Assembly: GCA_022376925.1 (NCBI GenBank)
Contig: JAIOJX010000001.1
Location: forward strand, 2,699,501-2,763,500
Source of the DNA: Tragulus kanchil
Lineage: Eukaryota > Chordata > Mammalia > Artiodactyla > Tragulidae
Direction: 5' to 3'
Length of the DNA stretch: 64,000 bases
Shown: positions 22,714 to 35,530 of the stretch, piece by piece
Numbering within the stretch: position 1 is the first letter of the stretch
How the letters are laid out: the number at the start of each line of letters is the position of its first letter
Translations under genes and position numbers: made by a program
The notes under the pieces: generated by a model
The model's input: only the letters and a program-made list of their open reading frames with translations
Told to the model about the DNA's origin: nothing
Database searches by the model: none

Positions 22714-24935
22714 GAATGGTATTAGTTTGTCCAGGGGGATCTTTGGGTAGTAGGTTGGTGAACACAAGGCAACTCAATAGCTATAAGGTAAAGAAAAAAA
22801 TCAAGGCAAGGTGCTGTAAGATTGTGTTAGCTATTTAGAGCAAGACAGCAGATGGACTAGGTGGGGCATGTATAAACTGAATCATGTCTCCTTTTTGTGT
22901 TTTGTGCTATCTATGTTTGCTTTTTTTTCATTCCCTTAGTATTTAGAAAAATATTTTTTTTTCTTTAAAAAATTTCAATCTGTCTCAGTTATGCTAAGAG
23001 GAAACCAAGTGAAAATGTTTGTTGGGTCAAAGTGTTAAACTGCATGCATCCTTGAGGAAAAGTGAGAGTCAGAGCAATATAGAGTTAGTGCTTTTGATCA
23101 CCTGTTCCCCTCCGCAACCTGAGATTCAATTTCTAGCACTAAACTTTTGTCTGTATTTGATTGTAAAATGGAAGGTGCATCAGTGAACTTAATCGTACTA
23201 CAAAGACTGCTGAAGTATCATCCATTCATTCCACAGCTGTCTCCAGGACCAGATAAGTCACGGATAGCATAGTTTAAGATCGGTAATATGTTTAGGAAAA
23301 CCAGGTTCTTCAGTAGCTTTGTGTAGAAAGCCTTGGATCCTAGCTCTAAGGCAGATCATCATCCATCTTTATGGTTAATTTTGAACAATTCTGGCATCAT
23401 ATAGGTTTGACAAAGTTTATCTCAAATGTGTATTATGTATGTTAGTCCTTCAAGTCTTTGCCAAGAGCATTAAATACTGTTTTAGTATAGCACATACTTC
23501 TGTAAGAAAATACTGAAAGATTTTTTTCTAAACAGGGAAAAGTACATAAATGTTTTAAAATGTTTAATGGTGGACAAAACAGCAGTTACTTCATTGTAAT
23601 AATCTGATCAACTAGAATGTAATATCCGGATTTGAAGACCTCAGATTATTCTGTTGTTCATGGTGGAAGGTGCACAGGACTGGGTGGAAGGAAGTGAAGC
23701 AGTGCCGCTCATTACTGATCCTTTCCTTATTGTAGCTCAGTCCTCTTGAATCATTCACTCCCTTAGAGCAGGCCTGTCCATTACCATTAGCACTGACTTT
23801 GATTCTACTTCATTTTTTGTATTTTCCTATTAGAATGGTATTAGTTTGTCCAGGGGGATCTTTGGGTAGTAGGTTGGTGAACACAAGGCAACTCAATAGC
23901 TATAAGGTAAAGAAAAAAATCAAGGCAAGGTGCTGTAAGATTGTGTTAGCTATTTAGAGCAAGACAGCAGATGGACTAGGTGGGGCATGTATAAACTGAA
24001 TCATGTCTCCTTTTTGTGTTTTGTGCTATCTATGTTTGCTTTTTTTTCATTCCCTTAGTATTTAGAAAAATATTTTTTTTTCTTTAAAAAATTTCAATCT
24101 GTCTCAGTTATGCTAAGAGGAAACCAAGTGAAAATGTTTGTTGGGTCAAAGTGTTAAACTGCATGCATCCTTGAGGAAAAGTGAGAGTCAGAGCAATATA
24201 GAGTTAGTGCTTTTGATCACCTGTTCCCCTCCGCAACCTGAGATTCAATTTCTAGCACTAAACTTTTGTCTGTATTTGATTGTAAAATGGAAGGTGCATC
24301 AGTGAACTTAATCGTACTACAAAGACTGCTGAAGTATCATCCATTCATTCCACAGCTGTCTCCAGGACCAGATAAGTCACGGATAGCATAGTTTAAGATC
24401 GGTAATATGTTTAGGAAAACCAGGTTCTTCAGTAGCTTTGTGTAGAAAGCCTTGGATCCTAGCTCTAAGGCAGATCATCATCCATCTTTATGGTTAATTT
24501 TGAACAATTCTGGCATCATATAGGTTTGACAAAGTTTATCTCAAATGTGTATTATGTATGTTAGTCCTTCAAGTCTTTGCCAAGAGCATTAAATACTGTT
24601 TTAGTATAGCACATACTTCTGTAAGAAAATACTGAAAGATTTTTTTCTAAACAGGGAAAAGTACATAAATGTTTTAAAATGTTTAATGGTGGACAAAACA
24701 GCAGTTACTTCATTGTAATAATCTGATCAACTAGAATGTAATATCCGGATTTGAAGACCTCAGATTATTCTGTTGTTCATGGTGGAAGGTGCACAGGACT
24801 GGGTGGAAGGAAGTGAAGCAGTGCCGCTCATTACTGATCCTTTCCTTATTGTAGCTCAGTCCTCTTGAATCATTCACTCCCTTAGAGCAGGCCTGTCCAT
24901 TACCATTACAGCACTGACTTTGATTCTACTTCATA
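22714..24935. repeat. Tandem duplication D6 (unit ~1.12 kb)
   Basis: Copy 1 about 22,714-23,815, copy 2 about 23,833-24,935, offset 1,119. It begins 200 bp inside copy 2 of D5, so its first 200 bp occur three times (21,625; 22,714; 23,833). Copy 1 lacks two bases (attagcactg against attacagcactg) near its end and has a short altered tail. Confidence 0.95.
22915..24900. other. Unclassified single-copy-like sequence (duplicated by D6)
   Basis: No repeat or gene recognised by eye. Composition is ordinary, frames are short. May contain ancient repeats too diverged to see. Confidence 0.4.
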
Positions 24936-24949
24936 TTGTATTCAAGTCA

Positions 24950-25080
24950 CTACATTTTTGCCTCCCTATTAGACTTTGAACTCTTTGAAGAAAGAGACCA
25001 TGACTTTCAATTGGTCTCCTAAATTGTCTCCTATAATATGTTCTTGTGAAATGCTCAATTTAAATAATATAAGAAAAACA
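24950..25080 (+). mobile_element. Possible L2 LINE 3' end (copy at 26,030-26,160)
   Basis: The phrase ttagactttgaactctttga followed by agaaagagaccatgact resembles the conserved L2 3' end. Short and diverged. Confidence 0.45.
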
Positions 25081-25129
25081 AAGGAATAATTGTGTATGGA
25101 AATCAACTGTAAAAATTAGTTATAGATCT

Positions 25130-25600
25130 AAAGGTCACCTTCATTTGTAGCAAGTTGAGATGAGACCAGCCTCCAAACATACCTGAGCATCTGGTCTCAG
25201 GAGGAGAGATGATCAGGCCCAACATTAATCTTTTCACAGAGAAGTTCTATTTATTTCCCTTACAATAAATGACTCCCCAGGTGGCTTTCTTTGTCCCCTT
25301 CCTCAGGCAGAAACTATACTTATCTTAAGTGGTTGCAGAGAATGTAAATGCAGTCTGAGTTGCTTAGCAAAGGATTCAGAAATGCTTGTCTGTGAAGTTG
25401 TGTTTGTCAGGCAACACTGTGGAAGCAGATTCCTCCTTGTCCCCGTCTTAATGTCTACACAGCTAGCATTTATTTTTTCCTCTGAGTACCTTTCCAATGC
25501 TGGTCTGCATGGGAGAGCTCTGCTCCAGTCATGCAAGGACCAGGCTGATGGTACGTCACGTTCCACACATGTTGAATTGGCCAGAACTAGTACCATCTGC
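25130..25600. other. Unclassified sequence (copy at 26,213-26,680)
   Basis: Overlapping 97-residue frames exist on both strands (25,303-25,596 minus, 25,382-25,675 plus) but neither shows a domain or signal; their endings differ between the two D7 copies. I do not regard either as a gene. Confidence 0.4.
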
Positions 25601-26690
25601 CGACATCAAGAGGGACAAACATTCTGGAAAAGTTACGTTCAAATTGTAATAATCTGTCTTTGCCAAGAGCATTAAATACTGTTTTAGTATAGCACATACT
25701 TCTGTAAGAAAATACTGAAAGATTTTTTCTAAACAGGGAAAAGTACATAAATGTTTTAAAATGTTTAATGGTGGACAAAACAGCAGTTACTTCATTGTAA
25801 TAATCTGATCAACTAGAATGTAATATCCGGATTTGAAGACCTCAGATTATTCTGTTGTTCATGGTGGAAGGTGCACAGGACTGGGTGGAAGGAAGTGAAG
25901 CAGTGCCGCTCATTACTGATCCTTTCCTTATTGTAGCTCAGTCCTCTTGAATCATTCACTCCCTTAGAGCAGGCCTGTCCATTACCATTACAGCACTGAC
26001 TTTGATTCTACTTCATATTGTATTCAAGTCACTACATTTTTGCCTCCCTATTAGACTTTGAACTCTTTGAAGAAAGAGACCATGACTTTCAATTGGTCTC
26101 CTAAATTGTCTCCTATAATATGTTCTTGTGAAATGCTCAATTTAAATAATATAAGAAAAACAAAGGAATAATTGTGTATGGAAATCAACTGTAAAAATTA
26201 GTTATAGATCTAAAGGTCACCTTCATTTGTAGCAAGTTGAGATGAGACCAGCCTCCAAACATACCTGAGCATCTGGTCTCAGGAGGAGAGATGATCAGGC
26301 CCAACATTAATCTTTTCACAGAGAAGTTCTATTTATTTCCCTTACAATAAATGACTCCCCAGGTGGCTTTCTTTGTCCCCTTCCTCAGGCAGAAACTATA
26401 CTTATCTTAAGTGGTTGCAGAGAATGTAAATGCAGTCTGAGTTGCTTAGCAAAGGATTCAGAAATGCTTGTCTGTGAAGTTGTGTTTGTCAGGCAACACT
26501 GTGGAAGCAGATTCCTCCTTGTCCCCGTCTTAATGTCTACACAGCTAGCATTTATTTTTTCCTCTGAGTACCTTTCCAATGCTGGTCTGCATGGGAGAGC
26601 TCTGCTCCAGTCATGCAAGGACCAGGCTGATGGTACGTCACGTTCCACACATGTTGAATTGGCCAGAACTAGTACCAGGCTACTGCTCGA

Positions 26691-27070
26691 CATCAAGAGG
26701 GATAGAAACTATATGAGAGCAAAAGGAATATTGGGAGGCTTTACTGTCATTGCCAAAACAAAGCCAAAAGCATCTGAGAGGTGAAGTGGGTGGCAGTGAA
26801 TTCTTGCATTAGGAGAGGAGCCTGGGATGACTGAGGGCTGATGAGTAGTGGCATATATAAGCAGTTGGCAGAGAGTTATTTTTCTGGAAAACCTTGAATT
26901 CTATGCCAATAGAAGCAGCAGAACATCTTTTTGCCTTCTTTATGAAGCAAATTGGCCCAGTTAAGAAAAAATTAGAATCTTAGAAGTTTGGAGTTGAAAA
27001 ATACTTTGCTGCTTACCTAATTCAATCTCCTGTTTGATGCACTAACATTCTGGAAAATAACCCTGTTGAA
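26691..27070. other. Unclassified sequence
   Basis: No recognisable feature before the BovB start at about 27,075. Confidence 0.4.
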
Positions 27071-27074
27071 TTGC

Positions 27075-27779
27075 TGTCTAGATGAGGGTGAAAGAGGAGA
27101 GTGAAAAAGCTGACTTAAAACTCAACATTCAAAAAACTAAGATCATGGCAACCAGTCCCATAACTTCATGGCAAATAGATGGGGGAAAAATGGAAATAGT
27201 GGCAGACTACTTTCTTGGGCTCCAAAATCACTGTGGATGGTGACTGCAGCCATGAAATTAAAGCATACTTGGTCACTGGAAGAAAAGCTCTGAAAGACCT
27301 GGACAGCATATTAAAAGTCAGAGAGATCACTTTATAGCCAAAGCTCTGGTTTTTCCAGTAGTCATGTATGATGTGAAAGTTGGACCATAAAGAAGGCTGA
27401 GTGCCGAAGAATTGATGCTTTCAAACTGTGGTGCTGGAGAAGACTCTTGAGAGTCCTGTGGACAGCAAGGACATCAAACCAGTCAATCCTAAAGGAAATC
27501 ATCCCTGAAGATTCAGTGGGAGGACGGATGCTGAAGCTCAAGCTAAAGCTCCACCGGATGTGAAGACCTGACTCATTGGAAAAGACCCTGATGCTGGTAA
27601 AGATTGAGGGCAGGAGGAGAAGGGGATGACAGAATGACAAAGGATGCGATGGTTAGATGGCATCACTGACTCAACTGATGAGTTTGAGCAAGCTCCAAGA
27701 GATGATGAACAGGGACGCCTGGCGTGCTGCAGTCTATGGGGTTGCAAAGAGTCGCACATGACTGAGTGACTGAACAACA
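27075..27779 (+). mobile_element. BovB LINE, 3' part
   Basis: Plus strand: VKEESEKADLKLNIQKTKIM-like text, then the TVDGDCSHEIKAYLVTGRKA segment, then the BovB tail ending agtgactgaacaacaa. Many small deletions break the frame (for example the gap at the tttatagccaaag stretch). The part from 27,219 is duplicated at 28,319-28,879. Confidence 0.92.
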
Positions 27780-27780
27780 A

Positions 27781-27960
27781 GATCAGTGGTTCTTGAACTT
27801 TTGCATCAGAATTACCAGGGGGACTAGCTTAAGCATGCATTGCTTGATCACAGCCTCAGAGTTTGATTTAGTATATCTGGAGGTGGTTCCCAAGAGTCTG
27901 CATTTCTAACAAGTTATTGCTGCTGGTCCAGATATCGCTCTTGTAAATGATTTATTCCCA
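27781..27960 (+). mobile_element. MER5A-like hAT transposon (copy at 28,881-29,060)
   Basis: gatcagtggttcttgaactt at the left, gcatcagaattaccaggggg, and the central agtttgatttagtatatctgg block are typical of MER5A. Immediately downstream of the BovB tail. Confidence 0.8.
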
Positions 27961-27969
27961 TTGATTTAT

Positions 27970-28170
27970 AGCAGGGGTTAGCAAAATTTTCTTAAAGGGC
28001 TAGGTACCAAATACCTGTGGGCCAAGAAGCAAAACTGTTAATAGTATGTAGATAATTATATCTATTTAAAATGTAATCATTTAAATGTAACCTTCTTAGC
28101 TCAGAGGCTGTAACAATAGTGGGATTGCCAAATTTGTCCTGCGGGTACAGTGCATTCACTGCTGACTTCT
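27970..28170. mobile_element. hAT-type non-autonomous transposon (copies at 29,070 and 30,195)
   Basis: Left end caggggttagcaaaattttct with cttaaagggctaggtaccaa, right end tgccaaatttgtcctgcggg; these are the two ends of a common mammalian Charlie-type element. Subfamily not certain. It appears three times because D8 and D9 overlap here. Confidence 0.65.
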
Positions 28171-29096
28171 ATAGTACATCATTAGGTCACTAAGTTACAA
28201 TCTGTTTATCCTTGAAACTGTTGACAGGGATTTGGGAAGTGTCCAAATTGTTTTGCTCTTACAATTTAATTTTAAAAAAACTTTCTGTTGAGAATTGCTG
28301 TTGTAACAAAAGGTTTTTGCTCCAAAATCACTGTGGATGGTGACTGCAGCCATGAAATTAAAGCATACTTGGTCACTGGAAGAAAAGCTCTGAAAGACCT
28401 GGACAGCATATTAAAAGTCAGAGAGATCACTTTATAGCCAAAGCTCTGGTTTTTCCAGTAGTCATGTATGATGTGAAAGTTGGACCATAAAGAAGGCTGA
28501 GTGCCGAAGAATTGATGCTTTCAAACTGTGGTGCTGGAGAAGACTCTTGAGAGTCCTGTGGACAGCAAGGACATCAAACCAGTCAATCCTAAAGGAAATC
28601 ATCCCTGAAGATTCAGTGGGAGGACGGATGCTGAAGCTCAAGCTAAAGCTCCACCGGATGTGAAGACCTGACTCATTGGAAAAGACCCTGATGCTGGTAA
28701 AGATTGAGGGCAGGAGGAGAAGGGGATGACAGAATGACAAAGGATGCGATGGTTAGATGGCATCACTGACTCAACTGATGAGTTTGAGCAAGCTCCAAGA
28801 GATGATGAACAGGGACGCCTGGCGTGCTGCAGTCTATGGGGTTGCAAAGAGTCGCACATGACTGAGTGACTGAACAACAAGATCAGTGGTTCTTGAACTT
28901 TTGCATCAGAATTACCAGGGGGACTAGCTTAAGCATGCATTGCTTGATCACAGCCTCAGAGTTTGATTTAGTATATCTGGAGGTGGTTCCCAAGAGTCTG
29001 CATTTCTAACAAGTTATTGCTGCTGGTCCAGATATCGCTCTTGTAAATGATTTATTCCCATTGATTTATAGCAGGGGTTAGCAAAATTTTCTTAAA

Positions 29097-31269
29097 GGGC
29101 TAGGTACCAAATACCTGTGGGCCAAGAAGCAAAACTGTTAATAGTATGTAGATAATTATATCTATTTAAAATGTAATCATTTAAATGTAACCTTCTTAGC
29201 TCAGAGGCTGTAACAATAGTGGGATTGCCAAATTTGTCCTGCGGGTACAGTGCATTCACTGCTGACTTCTATAGTACATCATTAGGTCACTAAGTTACAA
29301 TCTGTTTATCCTTGAAACTGTTGACAGGGATTTGGGAAGTGTCCAAATTGTTTTGCTCTTACATATAATACTTCTGTGAGAATTCTTGAACATGTCTTTT
29401 GGTGAACACATATACACACTTTTGTCGAGTGTACACTCTAGAGTAGAATTGCTGTGTAATATGCATATCCTCACCTTTTAGAAGAAATTGCCAGAGTTTT
29501 CCAAACTGGTTGTGTTACTTTATGCTCCCACCAGCAACATGTGAGAATTACTGCTGCTCCACATCCGCGACGTTCTGGAGCATCCCATACTGTCTTTCAA
29601 GAGCCAATTGTGTCTCTTTCCAATTCTGTTCAGTGACCTCAGGATGGTTGCTTGAGATTGGTGTGCTTGGAGTATTTACACTCTGGAAACTGGAAGCTAC
29701 TACAAATCAGGGGTTTCATTTATTTATTTGTTTATTTATTTTAGAAATCCAGTTGTTAAGCACTTACAAGTACTGCTAATTTTACCCATTCAAATGGGGA
29801 TGTAGTGATATCTCTTTATGATTTTAATTTGCTTATTTGCTTCTCTCTGGAGGGAATGAATTTGAATACCTTTTCAAATATATTGGGTATTTGAATATCC
29901 TTTTTGGTAGAGTTCTGTTAAAGTCCTTTGCCTATTTCTCTACATTGGTTATCTTTTTCTTATTATTTTATAGGAGTCCTTTGTGTTTTCTTGATATGTT
30001 ATTTGTCAGATATGTGTATTTTAAATGTCATCTCCCATCCTGTGGACTGTTTTTTCACTTTTATTGGTAAGTTTTGATGAACAGGTGTTAATGTATTGTG
30101 TCATATGTTATTAATTTTTTCTTTCATCACTAGTACTTTTTATGTTCTGCTTAAAAATATTTTCCTGTGACTGTTTTTTCACTTTATTAAGTTTACTTCG
30201 GGCTAGGTACCAAATACCTGTGGGCCAAGAAGCAAAACTGTTAATAGTATGTAGATAATTATATCTATTTAAAATGTAATCATTTAAATGTAACCTTCTT
30301 AGCTCAGAGGCTGTAACAATAGTGGGATTGCCAAATTTGTCCTGCGGGTACAGTGCATTCACTGCTGACTTCTATAGTACATCATTAGGTCACTAAGTTA
30401 CAATCTGTTTATCCTTGAAACTGTTGACAGGGATTTGGGAAGTGTCCAAATTGTTTTGCTCTTACATATAATACTTCTGTGAGAATTCTTGAACATGTCT
30501 TTTGGTGAACACATATACACACTTTTGTCGAGTGTACACTCTAGAGTAGAATTGCTGTGTAATATGCATATCCTCACCTTTTAGAAGAAATTGCCAGAGT
30601 TTTCCAAACTGGTTGTGTTACTTTATGCTCCCACCAGCAACATGTGAGAATTACTGCTGCTCCACATCCGCGACGTTCTGGAGCATCCCATACTGTCTTT
30701 CAAGAGCCAATTGTGTCTCTTTCCAATTCTGTTCAGTGACCTCAGGATGGTTGCTTGAGATTGGTGTGCTTGGAGTATTTACACTCTGGAAACTGGAAGC
30801 TACTACAAATCAGGGGTTTCATTTATTTATTTGTTTATTTATTTTAGAAATCCAGTTGTTAAGCACTTACAAGTACTGCTAATTTTACCCATTCAAATGG
30901 GGATGTAGTGATATCTCTTTATGATTTTAATTTGCTTATTTGCTTCTCTCTGGAGGGAATGAATTTGAATACCTTTTCAAATATATTGGGTATTTGAATA
31001 TCCTTTTTGGTAGAGTTCTGTTAAAGTCCTTTGCCTATTTCTCTACATTGGTTATCTTTTTCTTATTATTTTATAGGAGTCCTTTGTGTTTTCTTGATAT
31101 GTTATTTGTCAGATATGTGTATTTTAAATGTCATCTCCCATCCTGTGGACTGTTTTTTCACTTTTATTGGTAAGTTTTGATGAACAGGTGTTAATGTATT
31201 GTGTCATATGTTATTAATTTTTTCTTTCATCACTAGTACTTTTTATGTTCTGCTTAAAAATATTTTCCT
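29097..31269. repeat. Tandem duplication D9 (unit 1.10 kb)
   Basis: Copy 1 29,097-30,165, copy 2 30,200-31,269, offset 1,103. It starts 266 bp inside copy 2 of D8. The 34-bp filler at 30,166-30,199 echoes the phrase gactgttttttcact found at 30,046, suggesting a mis-spliced read end. Confidence 0.96.
29365..30165 (-). mobile_element. Old L1 3' region (copy at 30,468-31,269)
   Basis: Minus-strand L1M text: tttgaacatgtcttttggtg-like start, the aagaaattgccagagttttcc segment, tatgctcccaccagcaacat and ccctttgcctatttctctac, all from the 3' UTR and ORF2 end of old mammalian L1. Frames of 77-89 residues are incidental. Confidence 0.8.
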
Positions 31270-31785
31270 ATAACAAGTCACATGGAGATTTTCCTTAGTG
31301 ACATTTATCTATAAAACATGCCTTTAGATTTCACACAAAATAATGACTATGAGAGTAAAAGTGTACTTGAGCAGACATTTCTCTCTAGTATACTTTCCTC
31401 AAGACACAAAATCAGAATTTTCCATAGGTACAGTTTTAAGACTCTTCTGTTCTAACTGACTTATTAGGAAAGTAAGTACTTGATGTCAACTTGCCCCTGG
31501 GATGCAAGTTACAATGCTTTCTAGCTAGTGGGCATAGGGACAGAAACTTGATTATAGAAGCACCTGAGAGGGAGAAGGTCTGGCAGATGGGGCAAGCAGG
31601 CTTCCTCCCCCTTTGAGTAGGGTTAGGTTGAGGTGTTCATGAAACAAGAATGGCAGAAGGTTCTTTTTGATGGAGACTGAATGATGATTCATGGGTATTT
31701 TTTAAACTTTTCTGGTTACTTTATTTTAACTTTTCTCTGAAAATGTTTTTAAAAAAGAAATTCCTTTTAGCACTTTGAATACAAC
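31270..31785. other. Unclassified sequence
   Basis: No gene or repeat recognised. Confidence 0.4.
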
Positions 31786-31787
31786 AC

Positions 31788-31895
31788 AGAGGTCAGCAAA
31801 CTGCAGCCCACTTGCCAAATCTGGCCTATCTTCCTTTTTTTATCAATAAAGTTTTATTGGAACACAGATGTGTCCATTCAATGATGTACTACCTG
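31788..31895 (-). mobile_element. hAT-type transposon fragment (copy at 32,870-32,977)
   Basis: gaggtcagcaaactgcagcc and aataaagttttattggaaca are the classic end of the same mammalian Charlie-type element seen at 27,970, here in the opposite sense. A pure A run (31,897-31,918) follows it. Confidence 0.7.
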
Positions 31896-31929
31896 TAAAA
31901 AAAAAAAAAAAAAAAAAACCCAAAACCCC

Positions 31930-32350
31930 CATTCCTTTATAAATACATATACACACACACAGTGGAATACTACAAATGTAGTAGTGGAATACTACATTCA
32001 TACAAAAAGAATACAGTCCTGCCATTTGTAACAACATGGATGGACCTTGAAGGTATTGATATTATACTAAGTGAAGTAAGTCAGACGGAGAAAGACAAAT
32101 ACTGTATGATTTCACTGATGTGGAGTATAAAAAAACAAGACAAATGAACAAACAAAATAAAACAACTCATAGATACAGAGAACAGATCAGTGATTACCAG
32201 AAGGGAAGAGAGTTGGCAGGCTGGGTGAAATGGGTGCAGGGGTCAGCTGGAGTGGAGATGAATGGCAATTGGATTTGTAGTGGTGATTACTCTAGTGTAT
32301 ATGGATATCAAACTGTATTGCTGTATACCTGAAACTTATATAATAAAAAA
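31930..32350 (+). mobile_element. Old L1 3' end (copy at 33,012-33,432)
   Basis: Plus-strand L1 end: agtggaatactacaaatgta (with a local 24-bp repeat), gtaacaacatggatggacct, agtgaagtaagtcagacgga and a 3' UTR ending cctgaaacttatataataaa. In the plus frame it reads WMDLEGIDIILSEVSQTEKD, the last part of L1 ORF2. Confidence 0.88.
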
Positions 32351-33919
32351 GATTTATTGTTTTAATTTAAACATAGAATTGCAATTCATTTGCAATTCAT
32401 ATGCATGTTTGGGATATAACTGCAGTTTTTTTCCATATGAATATTCACTTAAAGTAGCATTCTTTGTTGGAAAGACTATGCTTTCACCTCTGCATGGAAA
32501 TACCACCTCAATAAAAACATCATGTGATACTATATACCTAAATACTTTTCTTTTTTTCATTATGCCCAGTCATTCCACATAATATATCCTTGTACCAATA
32601 TCACAGTGCCTTATTAGCTATAGCATAATACATAGTAGTACAAGTCCTCCAGATTTTTCCTTTTCTTAATGATTGCTCTTAAGCATTTTAGCCATTTGCA
32701 ATAATATATGGTTTAGAATCATCTTGTGACTTTCTGCATCTCTGCTGGTACTCTTAGATTGAATGATGATTCATGGGTATTTTTTAAACTTTTCTGGTTA
32801 CTTTATTTTAACTTTTCTCTGAAAATGTTTTTAAAAAAGAAATTCCTTTTAGCACTTTGAATACAACACAGAGGTCAGCAAACTGCAGCCCACTTGCCAA
32901 ATCTGGCCTATCTTCCTTTTTTTATCAATAAAGTTTTATTGGAACACAGATGTGTCCATTCAATGATGTACTACCTGTAAAAAAAAAAAAAAAAAAAAAA
33001 CCCAAAACCCCCATTCCTTTATAAATACATATACACACACACAGTGGAATACTACAAATGTAGTAGTGGAATACTACATTCATACAAAAAGAATACAGTC
33101 CTGCCATTTGTAACAACATGGATGGACCTTGAAGGTATTGATATTATACTAAGTGAAGTAAGTCAGACGGAGAAAGACAAATACTGTATGATTTCACTGA
33201 TGTGGAGTATAAAAAAACAAGACAAATGAACAAACAAAATAAAACAACTCATAGATACAGAGAACAGATCAGTGATTACCAGAAGGGAAGAGAGTTGGCA
33301 GGCTGGGTGAAATGGGTGCAGGGGTCAGCTGGAGTGGAGATGAATGGCAATTGGATTTGTAGTGGTGATTACTCTAGTGTATATGGATATCAAACTGTAT
33401 TGCTGTATACCTGAAACTTATATAATAAAAAAGATTTATTGTTTTAATTTAAACATAGAATTGCAATTCATTTGCAATTCATATGCATGTTTGGGATATA
33501 ACTGCAGTTTTTTTCCATATGAATATTCACTTAAAGTAGCATTCTTTGTTGGAAAGACTATGCTTTCACCTCTGCATGGAAATACCACCTCAATAAAAAC
33601 ATCATGTGATACTATATACCTAAATACTTTTCTTTTTTTCATTATGCCCAGTCATTCCACATAATATATCCTTGTACCAATATCACAGTGCCTTATTAGC
33701 TATAGCATAATACATAGTAGTACAAGTCCTCCAGATTTGTTCTTTTTCTTCATGATTGCTCTTAAGCATTTTAGCCATTTGCAATAATATATGGTTTAGA
33801 ATCATCTTGTGACTTTCTGCAAGCATCTCTGCTGGTATCTTAATTGAACTTTGAGGTAGATTAAAGATGCCCACAAATTCTTTGACAGCACTCATGGAGG
33901 ACTACAATGTAATCATCTT

Positions 33920-35520
33920 TGATTGATTCCCTTTATAATTATGAAATATTATACTTTAGTACTGCTGCTTGCTTTTTCTTATATTAATATAATAACACAG
34001 GATATTTTTGGTCAATTAGTTAATGGTATATCTTTTTTGTTTTCATTTTACATTTTCTTTTTTTTGCTTCTTAACAGTTCACGTCTTTCAAGTTGCATGT
34101 TTTTGGTTTTCTTAAATCCAGTCTGACAGTCTTATTGTTTTACTTGGGACTATTTGGTCTATTTATATTTAATTGTTCATATAATTTGGTTTAGAGTATA
34201 TCTATCATCTATTGATACATTTTCTATTTGACTCATTTTTAGATTTCTTTTTCCCTTCATTCATTCTTGCCTTCTTTTACATTAATCAGTATTTTTAAAT
34301 CAACTTTTATTTTGTATATTTCCCCCTAATAACTTCTCAGTTGTACCTTCTTCTCAGTTATAGTTTCTTCTTTCAGTAATTACGATTTATCCCTGTGTAA
34401 TAGCAATTATCTGTACAGCATCTGTGATGTTGCTAGAACCTCTGAGCTCCACTCATTTGTCATCTTTTGCATTATTTTTGTCAAGCATTTTAGCTTTTCA
34501 TATTTAAACTTTACAGAATAATCCAATTATCATAACTGTTAATTTATATTTACCATATTTCTGTCTGGAATCATTTTCCTTTTGTCTGAATAATTTTCTT
34601 TGCTTTTTCCCCCACTTATACTACTGGTCTGCTTGTGAGGAATTCCTTCAGTCTTTGTTTATCTGAAAGCCTCTTTATTTCACCCTCATTGTTGAAAAAT
34701 ATTTTCCTTGGATATATAATTTTATGTTGGTAGTTCTGTTTGTTATTTTTACTTCAGCACTTTAAAAATGCCATAACATTGCCTTCTGACTTGTGTTGCT
34801 TTTCTTGAGAAGTCTACCTTAATTTCAATATTGTTCCCTTGAATGTGGTGTCTTTTACTCTTCTGCTGCTTAAAAATTTTCTCTGCAACTTTGGTTTTCA
34901 GCACCTTGACTGTGATGTGTGCACACGTGGTTTTCTCTTTATTTATCCTGCCTATGGTCTCCTGAGGTTCTTGATTTTGTGAGTTTCTGTCTTTCATTGG
35001 TTTTGTAAACTTTTTGGGTATTGTCTGTTGGAATGTTGCTTCTACCCCATTCCTTCTCTTTTGTCATTTACATGTATGTTAGATTTTGATGGTGGCTTAC
35101 ATGTTTATTATTCTTTTTTTTTCCAATTCATTTTTGTGCTTCAGTTTCAGTATTTTCTGATTATTTAGTCTAGAGTTATACAATCCTGTTCTTTTGTATT
35201 CATTATCCTATTAAACCTATGCATTGAATTCTGAGATATTCCCTTCTAGGATATCCAATTGATTCTTATCTTTATTAATTAAAATTCTCTATCGAGTTCT
35301 TGATTTTTTTCATCTTTTTTTCTTATCTATTTCTCTTGAAATGTCAATTACAGCTAATTTTGAACTAATCTTCTGATGATTTCAATATCCAGATCATCTG
35401 TCTTTCTGTGTCTCCTTTATATTTTCTCTTGAGGTAATATTCAATATCACCTTAACTCTTTGAATATCTAGTATTTTTATTTTCTTATTGTTTTTAAATA
35501 TGTTTTATTATTTTAGAGCA
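33920..35520 (-). mobile_element. Old L1 sequence, minus strand
   Basis: Typical ancient L1 text on the minus strand, for example tttatctgaaagcctcttta, ttcaccctcattgttgaaaa, ttacttcagcactttaaaaa, gactgtgatgtgtgcacac and cctgaggttcttgattttgt. No open frame above 82 residues. Confidence 0.75.
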
Positions 35521-35530
35521 GTTTTAAAAA

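Larger units (their letters stand above)
20776..22914. repeat. Tandem duplication D5 (unit ~1.09 kb)
   Basis: Copy 1 about 20,776-21,824, copy 2 about 21,877-22,914, offset 1,101 falling to 1,089 because copy 2 has small deletions near its start (21,905-21,940). About 52 bp between the copies (21,825-21,876) are a scrambled mix that repeats phrases seen just before (aagattgtgtta). Confidence 0.95.
24573..26690. repeat. Tandem duplication D7 (unit ~1.08 kb)
   Basis: Copy 1 about 24,573-25,600, copy 2 about 25,656-26,690, offset 1,083. The end of copy 1 (ctgccgacatcaagagggac) is an altered form of copy 2 (ctactgctcgacatcaagag), followed by about 50 bp of junk before the second copy. Confidence 0.95.
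27219..29363. repeat. Tandem duplication D8 (unit 1.10 kb)
   Basis: Copy 1 27,219-28,263, copy 2 28,319-29,363, offset exactly 1,100 with essentially no differences. 55 bp of unmatched sequence (28,264-28,318) separates them. It starts in the middle of BovB. Confidence 0.96.
31678..33825. repeat. Tandem duplication D10 (unit 1.08 kb)
   Basis: Copy 1 about 31,678-32,740, copy 2 about 32,760-33,825, offset 1,082. Copy 1 has small errors near its end (agatttttccttttcttaa against agatttgttctttttcttca, and a missing aagc after ctttctgc). Confidence 0.95.

Noticed and set aside
25303..25675. Pair of opposing 97-residue frames
   Set aside because: Overlap on opposite strands, no domain, and their ends change between the two D7 copies.
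31679..33895. Repeated small frames (61-106 residues) as a gene family
   Set aside because: They are L1 end fragments and incidental frames doubled by D10.
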